64,000 nt of DNA from Puffinus mauretanicus (taxonomy: Eukaryota; Chordata; Aves; Procellariiformes; Procellariidae): contig JAJKFH010003575.1 in NCBI GenBank assembly GCA_023333565.1, positions 805,001 to 869,000 on the forward strand, written 5' to 3'. Both the position numbers and the translations under genes were made by a program. Shown in pieces: positions 24,101-36,500 of the stretch (its first letter is position 1; each line of letters opens with the position of its first letter). A model generated the notes under the pieces. That model saw only the letters and a list, made by a program, of their open reading frames with translations. It searched no databases and was not told the origin of the DNA.

Positions 24101-24360
24101 TGCCATGTGCAGGGTTAAATGGAAACACACAATCAGACCATAACTCAGGGTGTAATTCAAGCCATACGGTTTGTCTGTCTGTTGACTCGAAAGGTTGTAT
24201 CAAGGCTTGGCGAGGGAGGGGACTGTGAGGGGATAATCCAAACTTTTTCGTGATTCATAAACCACTCCTTTGCAATTTGGATAATAGATCTCTCTCTCGC
24301 GACGACTTGCTAAACTTCAGAGTTAACCGTAGCTCGTGCTCTTTCTTTCTCTCCTTTCAG
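21176..24360 (+). other. WNT11: WNT11 intron 1
   Basis: This 3185-bp intron starts GTAAGC and ends CTTTCTTTCTCTCCTTTCAG, a strong polypyrimidine acceptor. Its first kilobase is occupied by a purine-rich minisatellite (21289-21945). The rest is unique, with homopolymer runs near 22557 and 23637. It depends on exon 1 being correct. Confidence 0.65.
21289..21945 (+). repeat. G/A-rich minisatellite, ~26-bp period
   Basis: About two dozen diverged copies of a unit of the form GGGAGAGGGGAGACCC, then a run of G, then a GCTGCA or GATGCA block. The 5' copies are nearly identical and the 3' copies more diverged, suggesting expansion from the promoter side. Open frames of up to 381 codons on both strands cross this array and the flanking GC-rich DNA. 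They are repetitive Gly/Arg/Glu or Ser/Pro/Leu strings without domains, so I do not call them genes. The repeated G-runs could form G-quadruplexes in DNA or in the nascent WNT11 transcript. Confidence 0.92.
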
Positions 24361-24488
24361 GTTGTTCATCTCCAAGGAGGAGCAACACCCAAACTGCAGG
24401 GAAATACGTGGTGCAGAAAATTAGGAAGACTCCTTTTTTGCCTTTGGAGAAGCCGATTTCCTTCGGCAAGTGGGGGACGGTGGAGAAA
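24361..24488 (+). other. WNT11: WNT11 exon 2, 5' UTR part
   Basis: The exon begins after the CTCCTTTCAG acceptor at 24360. The 128 bases before the start codon contain no upstream ATG, so the start at 24489 is the first in the exon. The context GAGAAAATGA has the favourable A at -3. Confidence 0.75.
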
Positions 24489-24571
24489 ATGAAGCCGAGT
24501 CCACGATTTTTCTTAGCTGCTTTTCTGTCTTTGATTCTGCAGACGGGGATTTGCTATGGGATAAAATGGAT
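24489..24571 (+). CDS. WNT11: WNT11 exon 2, coding part (signal peptide)
   Basis: This encodes residues 1-27 and two bases of codon 28: the signal peptide and the first mature residues (GIKW). It ends at the donor TGGAT|GTAAGT, close to the ideal consensus. The split codon is AT+A, isoleucine, completed by the first base of exon 3. Confidence 0.95.
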
Positions 24572-27500
24572 GTAAGTACCTGGTTATCTCTCTGCATTTT
24601 TAAAGTCTTTGTAGGCATTGCTGGTCTGTTACCCGTTTTTGCAACTGCTATTTGAAGCACACTGTAAAACCATTTAAAGAGCAGCAAACGCTGCATTTCT
24701 CTGGGCATTCATTGATTTCAAGTGTGTGTTCTAGGGGCTTGTGCTAACAATATGTCTCCATCTTCTTTCCAAAATATGCATGATTTAGGCTCGCTTTTTC
24801 TTCTTCTCATTGATACCAAAGGAAAGGCACACACTTGAACGCTCACATGAGCCACTTAATGAAGTTTCTAGCGTTAGCTCCTGCCGCGCTGGGAAATTCT
24901 CCCACCGGGACCGCTGGTCGTGCTGAGTAGGAGCTGAGAGCAGTAGGGACGGCAGCTAAGATAATGCCGCCAATCTCCAACCACAGGGGATGCTTAACAG
25001 ATAACACGGGTTTTTTTGTGGACCTTTTAACCTTTGGATTTTGTGAAGGGTGTTAAAAATGAGGCGGGGGTTGGGGGGGGAGGAGGGTAGAGAAATACCA
25101 GGGACTGTGGTGGAGTCTGGATCGAGTTTCCTTGGAGGTAATGTCGCTGCAAACAAAGTGAAAACATCACTATCTCATTTCTTTGCTTAAGCAAGCAATC
25201 AATTAGTTGCTTACTGCAAAATAAACAAACAAGCCCCTCCGACACCCATCTGGTTTCATGTCCTTGATGAGTGATCTGTCTTTTCTACTCGGGTTTGAAG
25301 CTGTGCACAAAATAAATAAGGGGATGTGGGCTGGCCTCAAATGAGCATCTTCCGTAAAAGAAAAGGCGCAATAAAAGGCGATGCCAGGAAGAGGCTGTTG
25401 GGGAGGGTATAGTGTGGAGGTGAGGATCTTGGGGTTAGGTAGGGAAACCGAGACAAGAGGTTCTGGTTTTGTTCCTCCCTCTTTGCTATGTCTCATTCCC
25501 ATTCCGCTGTCCCAATCATTGTCATCTGAGGCTCTCCCCGTGCCACCCTTTATAAAGGCTCTCTTAAATTTGGACATCTTCAAGTTAGATGTCTTGTTGG
25601 AGCCAGTGTTTTCACTGCCCTGCATGCAGTCATGGGAAAGAGGACCTTCCGGCTGGGGATTCACCCTCTCCAAAGACAGACATCCAACACAAATGTCAAG
25701 AGATGTCCTCTGGAGATGCCATGGACTGCAGGGAGCTGGTTGAGACCACACATCCACCTTTAATATGCATAAAGAGAGGCAGGGTGAATCCCTCCATAGG
25801 GTCTTCAAATGTATATGGTCAGGTGGGAGGAATAGTCACCTACTTTAGGGCATTAAAATGTGCTGTCTCCATAATCTAAGGACCACCTTGGAAGTAGAGG
25901 AGAGTCAGGATCTGATTTGCTGTTCACTATCTTGGCTTTACACCTTGTAGCAATCATCACAGCTAAATTACATAGCCCAGCTATTTCTTTCTGCCGGTTT
26001 CCTCGGGTGTTTAGGCTCTCAGCTCTGCATATATCCAGCACCTCGCACAAAGGTGGGCATCTCCTCTCTGCAGGACATTTAGCGATATGCCCATGGGCTG
26101 GCAGAGCCTGGACTCGTTTGCAACCTTTATTTCTAAGCAGCACAGAAATAAAGCTGTTTTGTGGCGCCCTGATTCAGTAGGGTGCTTATGTACAGACCCA
26201 GAACTGAGTGGAGGGGCTCGCTTATACGTTTGGCATTAGGGTCCTGCTTAAGCAAGGTGCTAAATCCCCAGCAAAGAGCCTGGGTTCCTCTGAAGGGCAG
26301 AGGCGAGATGAGCTTCAGAGGGAACCTGATAGCACGTTGACAAGCCATAGACATGAAAAAAGGCTGGAAGGCAGGGTAAGGTCCCTAATAGCTTTGCTGG
26401 CAAAAGCAGCCTTTCGGCCGGTAAGTGGTTGAGCTGCGAGGGTTGCTTTTGGGGATGGGGTGGGGGGGAGGTAGTTGGAGGAAAGACGCTGTTGCCGCCT
26501 CTCCCCTTCCCAGCAGACACATCCCCCCTATCGAAAAGCAAGTGGGGAAGATGAAAGCTGGGATTAAAGTGGCATCTGAAGCATGAACTGCATCCAGATG
26601 TGCCGCGGGGCTCCCCTCACACCTGTTTAAAACCTGGCAGAGACCTGCACTCCCTGTCCCAGGGCACTTTGCGCAACTGGGATGCTGCCAGCTGGGATTT
26701 CACAAAATTACGGTGGTTTTGTTGTTTTTCATTTGCAGTTTCTCCTCCTTTCCCCACCCTTGTTTTTCTACAGAAACACAGGCCAATTTCCCCCCCACCC
26801 CTTCCCCATCACTCTCTTTCCCTCGCTGCAGCGGTGCTGCCATCCTTAGGGCTAGGGGACCATCCTTGGAAATCACGTAGGTAAACTCTTGGCGAATGGA
26901 GATCGATGCTACCGAATACCGAATAATATCTTGGAGCTGCAATCCCAGCCCCGGACCCAGGCGCTGGGAGCCGTACAACCAAACCCTGCCCCTTCCCTCT
27001 CGTGCTCATGAATGGAGAGGGGGGGGGTAAAAAAAAAAAAAAAAAAGGACGGAGATGAAGAGGGAGGAAAGTGCTACAAGATGTTTTCGGTCGTGGGCTT
27101 GTCTCAGCGGTCTGCTCGCTGGGCCGTTGTTGTAGGCACGGTGCCAAAGGCGAGCTTCAAAGAGGATTTGGGAGGGGAGGGGGAAGATAAGGAGGTGGGT
27201 TTTGCCAGCCTGGCGGGCTGGGTTTGCAAGCCTGAGGAAGAGGGAGCGACTGATATGAAAGGCGATAGGAAATTCAATTTTGATTCAGCGCGTGATGTAA
27301 TTGCAGGGGGAGGGGGAGAAGAAATACACACTTTTCAGCCGTTTAGGACTTCCCTGTAACATGAATATCCCCTGTAAATTAGTAAAAGCGGGGAGAAGGT
27401 AAAAGGAAGCTATTTGTTTTATTTTATTTGGCTTATTTTTATGAATTCTGTGGTCCAGATCCCCAGCTGTTGTAAATCGGCACCGTGCCCTTCCCTGCGA

Positions 27501-30500
27501 CAGAGGCGTGCACCGCTGAGCATCCAGCGTGGTGCGTGGATGGTCAGCATCTCATAAACCTGCTCACGCTGCTGGAGAAACTTCATGTTTCAGCTCCATC
27601 CGAGCTCCGGGGAGCTGCTCGGGTGTAAAGTCAGGGTACAGACAGATCTTTGCAGGATCAGGGGTGTCGTGGAGAGGCAGCCTTCCCATTCAGTGCATAT
27701 GAGCCCCCGAGTCTTATTTTTGCACGCTGCTTTTTGCAAACACTTTCCCATCCTTAGAGTAGGGTGGGTTTTTTTGCATCGCTTTGTGGTCCTCAGTGCT
27801 TGTTTTGCATCACAGCGGCTGGGGAGGTGAGGCAGCCATCGGTTTCAATGGGAGGTGTCTTAGGGCCGATGGGTATAGGAACTCTATCACCCATCTTTTG
27901 CACCTCCTTTAGCTTTCCTAGGAGGGCTTGGGTTTGGCCAAGCGGGTTGCTGAAGCAACTTGTTTGGGTAGAGCTGAAAAGTAGATGAGCACTAGAGGGA
28001 GCTGCGGCCAGATGTGCGGTCTGCAGATGTTAGGATGTCCAGGCACAGTGTGGCTTTCGAGGCACTTCTGCCACCCCTCTGCCCAGGTGCCAAGACACAG
28101 GTTGGTCTGTCCCACTGTATTGAATGTCACCTTCAACGCAAGAGTGGTTGTAAAGAAGCCAAATGCAGCAAGTGGGGTTTTTTTTTTTGCGTGGCTTGCA
28201 GGATCAGCAAGCGGTGGCATTAGGAATCCCATCATTTTTAGGTGGAGCTTGGTCACTTTGGGAAATCCCTGCCTCTGTTGTGGTGGCCTAGACATGCCCC
28301 ATGCCCTCTGGAGCCATCCCTAGATGAGCACCATCCCCAGCTACGAGGTCAGCTTTGCTGCACAATTCCCATGGTTAAATCACAGCCCTTCAGGAGCAAA
28401 AGGTGGCTCAGCCATGTATTTTGGTGAACCCGGGATGTCCCCCAGCTCACCGACCTCGAGCAGCACCGCAGCCTTTCTGCAGCCAGCAGAAAGCGGGGGA
28501 GAAAATGGAAAGATTTTGTGCTTCCCAGCAGCTCCTGCTTCTCTTCTCCAGCCGGGGGGGGGGGTGGAGGTGGGACATCGGGGCATGGGCGCCTGCGAGG
28601 AGACCGTCTGCCTGGCAAGGGGGTTGCTAGATGAGCTGCCGTGAAAGGACTGCAGGACGGGGATGGTGGGAGGGGAGCGGGCTGGGGGCGAGGAAGGCGG
28701 GGGGGGGGACAACAGCTTTGAAGTTTGCTCTTCGCTCCGTAGGCAGCTCGGGAAAACTTGACAAAGCTCCATGGCCTTCCTCAGCGTTCGGTGAGCCAGC
28801 TCGCCCCTGGCATCGACTTCAGTCGAGCTTGGGCTGGAAGTCAATGGCCTTGTGCCCACTACTGCCAGCACTGGATTTGGCACCGTATCTGAAAGCAGCT
28901 CTTATTTTAAGCTTTTACTTCAGGGCTGGGTTTTTTCCCCCCCCCTCCTCTCCCTCTTCCTCCTCTTTTTTTTTTTTTTTTTTTTTTACTATATAAATCC
29001 CGCTTTTCTGTTTTGAAAAGGCTTTGCAGAACCACTGAAAGCATTTACCAGGGGACGTGGTGACTTTCCCAGCGCTTGTGGTCCCCAGGCCAGGACTGAT
29101 GCAGGGCAGGGTGGCAGGGGCATGGGCTGTCTCTGACTACCACGAGCTTAGACAAGGTTATCGTAACAGTCCTGTGAACCTCTTCCAGTTAAAAACCTGA
29201 GAAAATGAGGCTCCTGCAGATAAAAAAACTTCAATGAGATTGAATGCAAAAAACCCCCAGTCGCTGCCTCTCTTTAATAAAGTTTACCGCACACTTCACT
29301 CTCCACAGCCATGTAATTTTGTCTAAATCTTTTTGTTTCACCCAAATCCCTGGGAGCTTAAGGGGTTTAAGAACAGGCATAAAAATGAGAGTGCCTTCAC
29401 AGAAAGCAGACAATTTGGAGCAGAAGTTCATGGTTTCACCAACAGCCCCTCTGTGAGACCTTCTTGGGTCACATCACACGAGGGACGATGGGGAGATGCC
29501 CTCCAGAGAGAGCCCACATCAGAAAGAGAGGAGACCCCTCTGCCCTTTAAGGGTGTTTTAAAGGGCACCAATGCTGCACCGCTCAATTCAAGGAGTTTTT
29601 CTCCTTTCGCTTTGACCAGGAGCAATGTCCTACGCACAGTGGTCCTTGTAAACCAAACCGCGTATGGCTTTCATTGATGTCTGCTCAGATCTGAAGGTAC
29701 TTTTCCCAAGCTGCTGCTCCTATGAATAGTCTTCTCATGGAGCCCAGATCTGCAGGAATGGGCCCATACCTCTCAAAGGACCTAACACTGTAGAGCATTC
29801 ATGTTTTCAAATGAATTTATTAACTGCCTGAGATAATTAAAAGAGTAAACGAAAGTCATGATCCATTCATGCATCATATTTCCTCTGTAATTACGTTTAT
29901 GGTTTTCTGTCAGTATCCATAACTTCAATTGAAAGCCCTGCTATGCTATATATAAAGCAGGAGATGTTTGGTTTGGGGCCTGTTTATTTAAAGGGATGGG
30001 TCAAATATGTGTATTTAAAAAAAAAAAAAAACAACCACCCCTCAGTTGTCCTCAGCTTTCTGGAGAATGGAGGATGGGGCAGGAGAGTGAAGGGAGGAGA
30101 GCACGACGTTAACAGGAGGAAACGGTGAAAAGCAGCATTTATGGGACGGCAGCAGGTAAAATCCCCACATGCTGCTTCTTGGATGAAGGGTGTGAGTCCA
30201 AAGAAAGATGTTTATCAGGGATTTTTTTACCAGATTGAGGACTAAAGGTGGTTCTTCCCTGAGGGCTGCTTTATTCAGGCTGGCTGTTTCCCCTCCCCAT
30301 GCTGGTGGTCAACAGAGACTGGGTGGAGATGGGGTAGAGACCCACCACCAAATCCCACCATGGACAAGACTCTTCTGGGGGAAGGTGAATTCCCTTCCAC
30401 TGCTCCAGGAATGGACTTTGTTCCCCAACAACGTTCTTTGCAGGCGGTGGGCATCCCTCCCTGGTGCTGCCAGAATTTGGGGAGCAGGGAGGGTGAGTGC

Positions 30501-33500
30501 CTTTCCACGGGGAGGGTTTAAAGTGACAAAGGGTGGAGAAGACATTTCTGAATATAGGACAGAGACTGAGCAAACCTGGGCTGTCAGGGCATGGACTAGA
30601 TGACCTAATAGGCCTCTCACATTCCTGATCTGTGATTTATAAATGCACTTTTCGGTCTCGGCAAGCGACTCCAGTAACTGTGAGTTTTCTTTTCCATCTC
30701 CATTACCCTTTACTTTTTCCTCCCGACGCTTGGAGATGTTTCCAATTATAGGTTCTCACAAGCAAAGGCATGAAGTTCAGACCTGGGAGATGTTCAGAAA
30801 ACACCTTCCTGCGTCTTGCATTTTTATTCTTGGCGGGCTCCCTGGAGCTCGGCTCATTCGACAAGAAACAGCCATTGCTGCCGTTTACCGAGTTCTCCCC
30901 AATGGGGCCATGGTCCTTTCTCTCTTGACCGTCTGGCAGATATTTTTCCCTCTTCCATGAAACGGATTTCTTTCTTGTTGCATTATAAATCTGCTTCTCT
31001 AATGGTGATCATTTCAGGCCATCTATAATAACATGATCTCGTTGTATCACATCCCCTTTTTTCATAATGAGGATGAGTTTCAATCAGAATTCAGCTCTCA
31101 TCCCAACTTGCAGGTGGTTATTTCTGCTGTTCGTGACTTGTCTGTAGTGGTGAGATGCAGGTGCCTCAACGTAGGCTTCCAGGTCCTTTAAAGATGCCGA
31201 AGACCTCTATACAGGATTAGAAAATATGATGCAGGACCTGGGAGATACATGCATCCTTCTGGAGGGCCAGGTGAAACATCCCGAGGCCTCTAAAGTGTCA
31301 CTTGGCACCTCTGATGAGAAAACTGAGCTGTGCCCCATAGTACAGCATCTCTCGGAGACCTGGAGCATTCCTCATTTGCCTGAAGCTCAGGCTGTGAAGC
31401 TCTCTCATTTCATCTGCCTCACCCTGCCTGCTTATTTAGCTGCTGGGACGTACTCTGCTGGAGTATTTATCATTTTTACTCTATTAGTGACAAGCTGCTT
31501 TGGCCTCTTGCCTGATTTGCATTTCAGCCCATTCCTGAGAGTTGCTGATAGGCTTTCTGGGATAAGTTTTCACAGGTTTCTGGTGCCAAGTGCTAGGGGT
31601 TGAATTCATCTCACCCAGCTCTGTGCTTATACAGTCCAGATGTCTGCTCGGTACCTGGGTTCCCTCTATAGCCAGAGCAGAAAATGAGCACTTCTAGGGC
31701 ATGAGTCATCTTATCCTAAAAACGCATCAGGCTAATTACTCCCTAAACGTGGCTTTTTCTTTCCATGGGCTGGAGAAGGACCCTGAAGGACTACCGTGAG
31801 GTCCACACTGTAGAGATTTGCAGTCAGGTGACATTCGTACTGTCCCAAGACTCATGCCTCTACCTTCAAGGGCGTGATATATCTGAGATATGTGAGCACC
31901 CAGATTATCACCAACAGGTCTCCACCAGCTCAAGTCCAGCACTGGTTCACATCTAAGGCAGGATGAGTTGCCTTCTGGAGGTGCCCCTCTCCAGACAGGG
32001 AGTGTTGCATGAGCAACAGTGTGCAAGGGACCGAGATGAACTACAAGGCAGAATTTCTGACAATTAAATACTGCACTTTTTCCTTTCCCTTGAAATTCAC
32101 TGGCCAAAACTTCTGTTCGCTGTATATTTAATGGATCTCTTTAAATATATGTATGATGTATATATTTACATAGCTAGCAGAGTGGTGGTTTCCCTTCCAA
32201 GTTTGCCACTGAGTGTCTAGTGCCAGAAATACCAAACTCCAGCCGCCTGGGAATTTGTCAGTGCAGACCAACTCAGCCCTAGCAAGGATCGTAGCTTTTC
32301 CCTGCTGGAAGAGCGGTTGGGGTTAGCAGTTACGCGCAGCCCAGAGAGAGCTCCAACATACACAGCAGCTGGTTCAAGCCAACCTTGAGGGAGCCGGTGG
32401 AACATAGATGTGTTTTCCTGAAAACCGAGATCAGAGCTAATACCCCCGATCTTGGTTAGGGCTCAATTTTAGCTCCGTTTCCATCTCATTTAACTTCTGA
32501 AGGACGTGGATGTTACAGTAATAAAGTGAAATGCACCCAGAAATGTGTCTGCTAATAAGCCAAACTAACCAAGATGGCTTAGGATGAAACTGAAAGGCAA
32601 CACATTTAACAAGGAGAGAAGGAAATATGTGTTAAGGCAGTTATGTTGCCAGGATCAGATGCCAGTTACTGATGCGGCCAGCTAGAAAGTTGTTTTATGG
32701 GAATGAATAACATTTATGACTACCCTAAGCAGGTCATAAAGATACAAAGAGAGTTACACACCAGGCTTCTGCTGATCGCTGTGGGTGCTTGGGGAAGAAG
32801 AGCATAGCCCTGTACGATGCATGGCAGCCTTTGTTTTTTTTCTTTTTTACTTGGAAACGTTGGCGATTGCACGCTCGAAGAACCAATGGGGTCTTTGGGG
32901 TGTTGTTGGTTTCTTCCATGGTAACATACGGGCTGGTGCTAGTGGATTCCTTCTCAGCTTTGACTATGGTACTCTCTCTGCACATAGTCTCATCATGCTT
33001 TTGCACTATGTTTTTGGAGACTAGAGAAACAGACTTATCTACGTGCAACAGTGATGGAATTGGTGGAGGCCCTTGGCATTAACTCTAAGGGAAAGCATCT
33101 GTTTTGCAAACTTGGTGGCTTTTCCCTAGGCCTTGCAGGGGATTTTCTCCATAATTAATTACATGACATTTAGCATAATCCTTAGAGAGTGTGTGAGACA
33201 GATGCTGAATGCAAAACACTGATAACACCAACTCCACTTTTTTTTTTTTTTTTCTGAATACCACAGTCTTGGAAGATCCAGCTTTCTGTTATCGTGGAAC
33301 TGTTGGGTCGTTTTTCACTCTGTTGGGAGGTCCGTCTTCTTCATTCTCCAGCAAAAAAACTTTCCATAAGGATTTACACATTCAGTCAACTTGGCATATG
33401 CCCCAGGAGCTTTGTCGAGGCTCCCCTAGATGATGGAGAGAAATGCGCACTTCTAGAGGCTGTTTCTTCCCACCTACCTTAAACACCTACTTTAGATGAG

Positions 33501-36500
33501 ATAAATCACTCTTCGTAGTTGCCCATCTTTCTCACCAGCTTGAACTAAGCACATATTTACAGGTAGCTAAAATTAACTCAGGTGAACACAGGCCAAAGCA
33601 TTCACTGGACTGGAGGTAGTGGAGAAATTAATATTGACCTGAAGATTAACTTTTTTGCGGGTTTTAATGCCTTTTTGCATGTGCTTGTCTCCTCAGAGCT
33701 CTGTCCAAGACTCCTTCGGCTTTGGCCTTGAATCAAACCCAGCACTGCAAGCAGCTCGAAGGCTTGGTGGTTTCCCAGGTGCAGTTGTGCCGCAGCAACC
33801 TGGAGCTAATGCAGACCATCATCCAGGCGGCACGGGAAGTGATAAAGACCTGCCGTAAAACTTTCTCAGACATGCGGTGGAACTGCTCTTCCATTGAGCT
33901 GGCTCCTAACTACCTGCTGGACTTAGAGAGAGGTAAACAGCACTGCTGGCTCAGCCAGGGACATGAGTGAGTAGAGTCAGCCAGCGTGTGTGGATGCCTG
34001 CTGGGGCTGGGAAGGGTCTTGCTACTGGGGGGGATGTGGAGGGTCTACACAGCCCAGTTGTCTTGTTCTCTGAGACCATGTTCAATGTTATGGTGCCAGT
34101 CATGCCCAGGAGCTCTCGAGTCCAAGACCTGGTCTCCCACAGGTCTTACAAAGCGTGCCACCCATCTGGTCTGCTCATCTCATTAGGAGTCATGGTGCGC
34201 TTGCTCACAGCCATGGAGCTGCTGCTCAGGGCATGCAGACTTGTCAAGCAACACACGCTACGCGTGAGGCTGCACAGTCAGCTTTCATGGGTCAGAGCAT
34301 CCTTGCGCGCTCATGCTGCAGCTCTATGGCCTCCCACCACCTCCTCCAGCTCCATGCATGCCAGCTCCATGACCTGCCAGCAAGCAGCATCCAGCACAGG
34401 GGCAAAAGGAGGCAGGAGAGTCCATGAGGAGGCTTCTTCACGTGCTGCAAGAGCAGATCACACCACGATGGACAAGTTGCATAAGTCCATGCGCCTCCTT
34501 TGCCCTGCTGGGATGTTGCCTCATGTTGGAGAGCTCACTTAGGAGATGTGCTCCAAGCTGGTGATGCCATGGGAGGTCTCAGCTGCACTGAGTTGGTGTG
34601 TTTGCTGCTCTGTAGGGCACAGATTGTATGGGTCTCTTTTTGGGGAACCTTTAGCTGTCCCAGGAGGCTGAGCTGGAGTTCTTGTCTCTTCCAGGCACAA
34701 GGGAGTCAGCATTTGTGTATGCCCTTTCTGCTGCTGCCATCAGCCACACCATTGCCAGAGCCTGCACCACCGGGGACCTCCCTGGCTGTTCCTGTGGTCC
34801 CATCCCAGGTGAGACACCTGGACCTGGGTATCGATGGGGAGGATGTGCAGACAACCTCAACTATGGTCTTATCATGGGGTCCAAATTTTCAGATGCTCCC
34901 ATGAAGATGAAAAAATCAGGATCACAAGCCAATAAACTGATGCATCTGCACAACAGTGAAGTAGGGAGACAGGTAACAAATCCACGAGAGTTATTGTAAT
35001 TGTACAATCATCTGTAGTGGTCGGTCGCTCTGTGAGGTTCAGTGTCTCTATCAGCTAGCGAAAGGAGCAGGTTTCTCCCAGATTGCTCTGAACTCCTTTG
35101 GCCTGCTGAAGACTGTAGCTATATAATTCACGCTGGGGCTCAGGAGGTCCTGAATGCTATTATCAGCCCTATATAACCGTGGGTGGGATGTCTCATTGCT
35201 ACCCTTTCCACAGCCAAGGATGGCTCTGGCTTGCTTACACCAGGAGGTGTGGTGGGGACGGGTCCCGTCGTGCTCTGCCAAGGGCGTTGTGCAGGCGAAG
35301 TGCTGTGTAAGCGTGGAGGATTATCATCTGCCAGAGGCATCCAGCAGCAGCTGCCTCCCAGCCATCCCTGCAGCCAGGAGGGCTGATTTTTCCTTTCCAA
35401 ACTACTTTGCTAGTGATTATTCCCATATCTGGCAGAAGCCGCTTTTAACAGCTTGCATCTAATGGAGGGATAATGCTTACCACGCGCAGAGCTTGGTGTC
35501 CACCGAGGTGCAAATCCCCATCGCAGCCCTCCATGCGGCTGGAGAAATGGGTGGGGGACTGTAAAGCTGACCCCTGCACCCATTTCTGGGGCTGCAGCGG
35601 TTCCCTAGGCTGGTCCTACCACACAGCTTAGTCCTTCCAGGGCTGCCTGTGCTTGGGCACTGGAGCAGATAAAACTTGGAGCGTGTTGAGCTCATTGGCA
35701 GCTGACTGTGTAGCTACAGGCTGAACTCACCTTTGCAGAGCACAACCATGCTGAACTTGCCTTCCCTGGGTGTTTTTCTCTACCATTCCCACTCTATCTG
35801 TTTTGTTTGTTTTTTTTTTTTTAATTTTCGTAATGTCTTGAGTTTTTGTTTTAATTGCAATTGGCAAATTTTTGTTTGGGACGTAGCGTTGCCGTGACTG
35901 GTGCATTCACCCCTTCCTGGCAGCGTCCTGCCATGTCCTACAGAAATAAGAGCAGTGCAGAACCAAAGTAAAAGGCTCTTTTGATCCCATGGCCAGCAGA
36001 AAGGCAGGGTGAGGGTGCCCTGAATTTATCAGAGCCTTGACATCTCTATTACCCAAAGCTGCTGGAGACAGAAGTGGATGTTAATCATCTATTTGTGGAT
36101 TGCTTTGATTTTCAGCTCCTCAGGAACTTAGAGGGTGGAAATACAGCCCTATGTAGAAATCTGATCAAAATTCAAAATACTCTTCTGTCTGCTGGCTGCA
36201 AAGGTGCCTTGGTCAAAGTAGTCCTGGGCTGATAGTGATCACCAAGGAGCTGTGGGATCTCATTCCCTTTGCACAGTAGTTACTCTAGAGTGACTGTGCA
36301 GAAATCAGAGCAGCAGTCCTTTTCTGTGGCAGTCCCTGCTAAGAAAGTGCCTTCTTTAGCAAGCTTGTGGGATGTTTGGAGGTAAGAGAAGGGCATTTCC
36401 TAACTCCTGCATTCCTTTTTGCAGGTCTTGAAAGCCTCTCTTGAAATGAAATGTAAGTGCCATGGAGTTTCTGGGTCATGCTCTATCAAGACCTGTTGGA

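Larger units (their letters stand above)
24572..33696 (+). other. WNT11: WNT11 intron 2
   Basis: A 9125-bp intron, GTAAGT...CTCCTCAG. It contains relic repeats at 26166-26275, 27459-27500 and 30575-30640, G-rich runs near 28550 and 28700, and a T homopolymer near 28968-28987. No other exon is recognised on either strand, and the open frames within it have no domain features. Long first coding introns of Wnt genes often hold enhancers, but none can be named from sequence alone. Confidence 0.8.

Noticed and set aside
25203..25808. 201-codon minus-strand open frame in intron 2
   Set aside because: No recognisable motif, and it lies antisense within the WNT11 intron. It partly covers unremarkable unique sequence.
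33967..34542. 191-codon open frame in WNT11 intron 3
   Set aside because: It starts after the exon 3 donor and is not continuous with either exon frame. Its His/Ser/Ala-rich composition lacks Wnt features.
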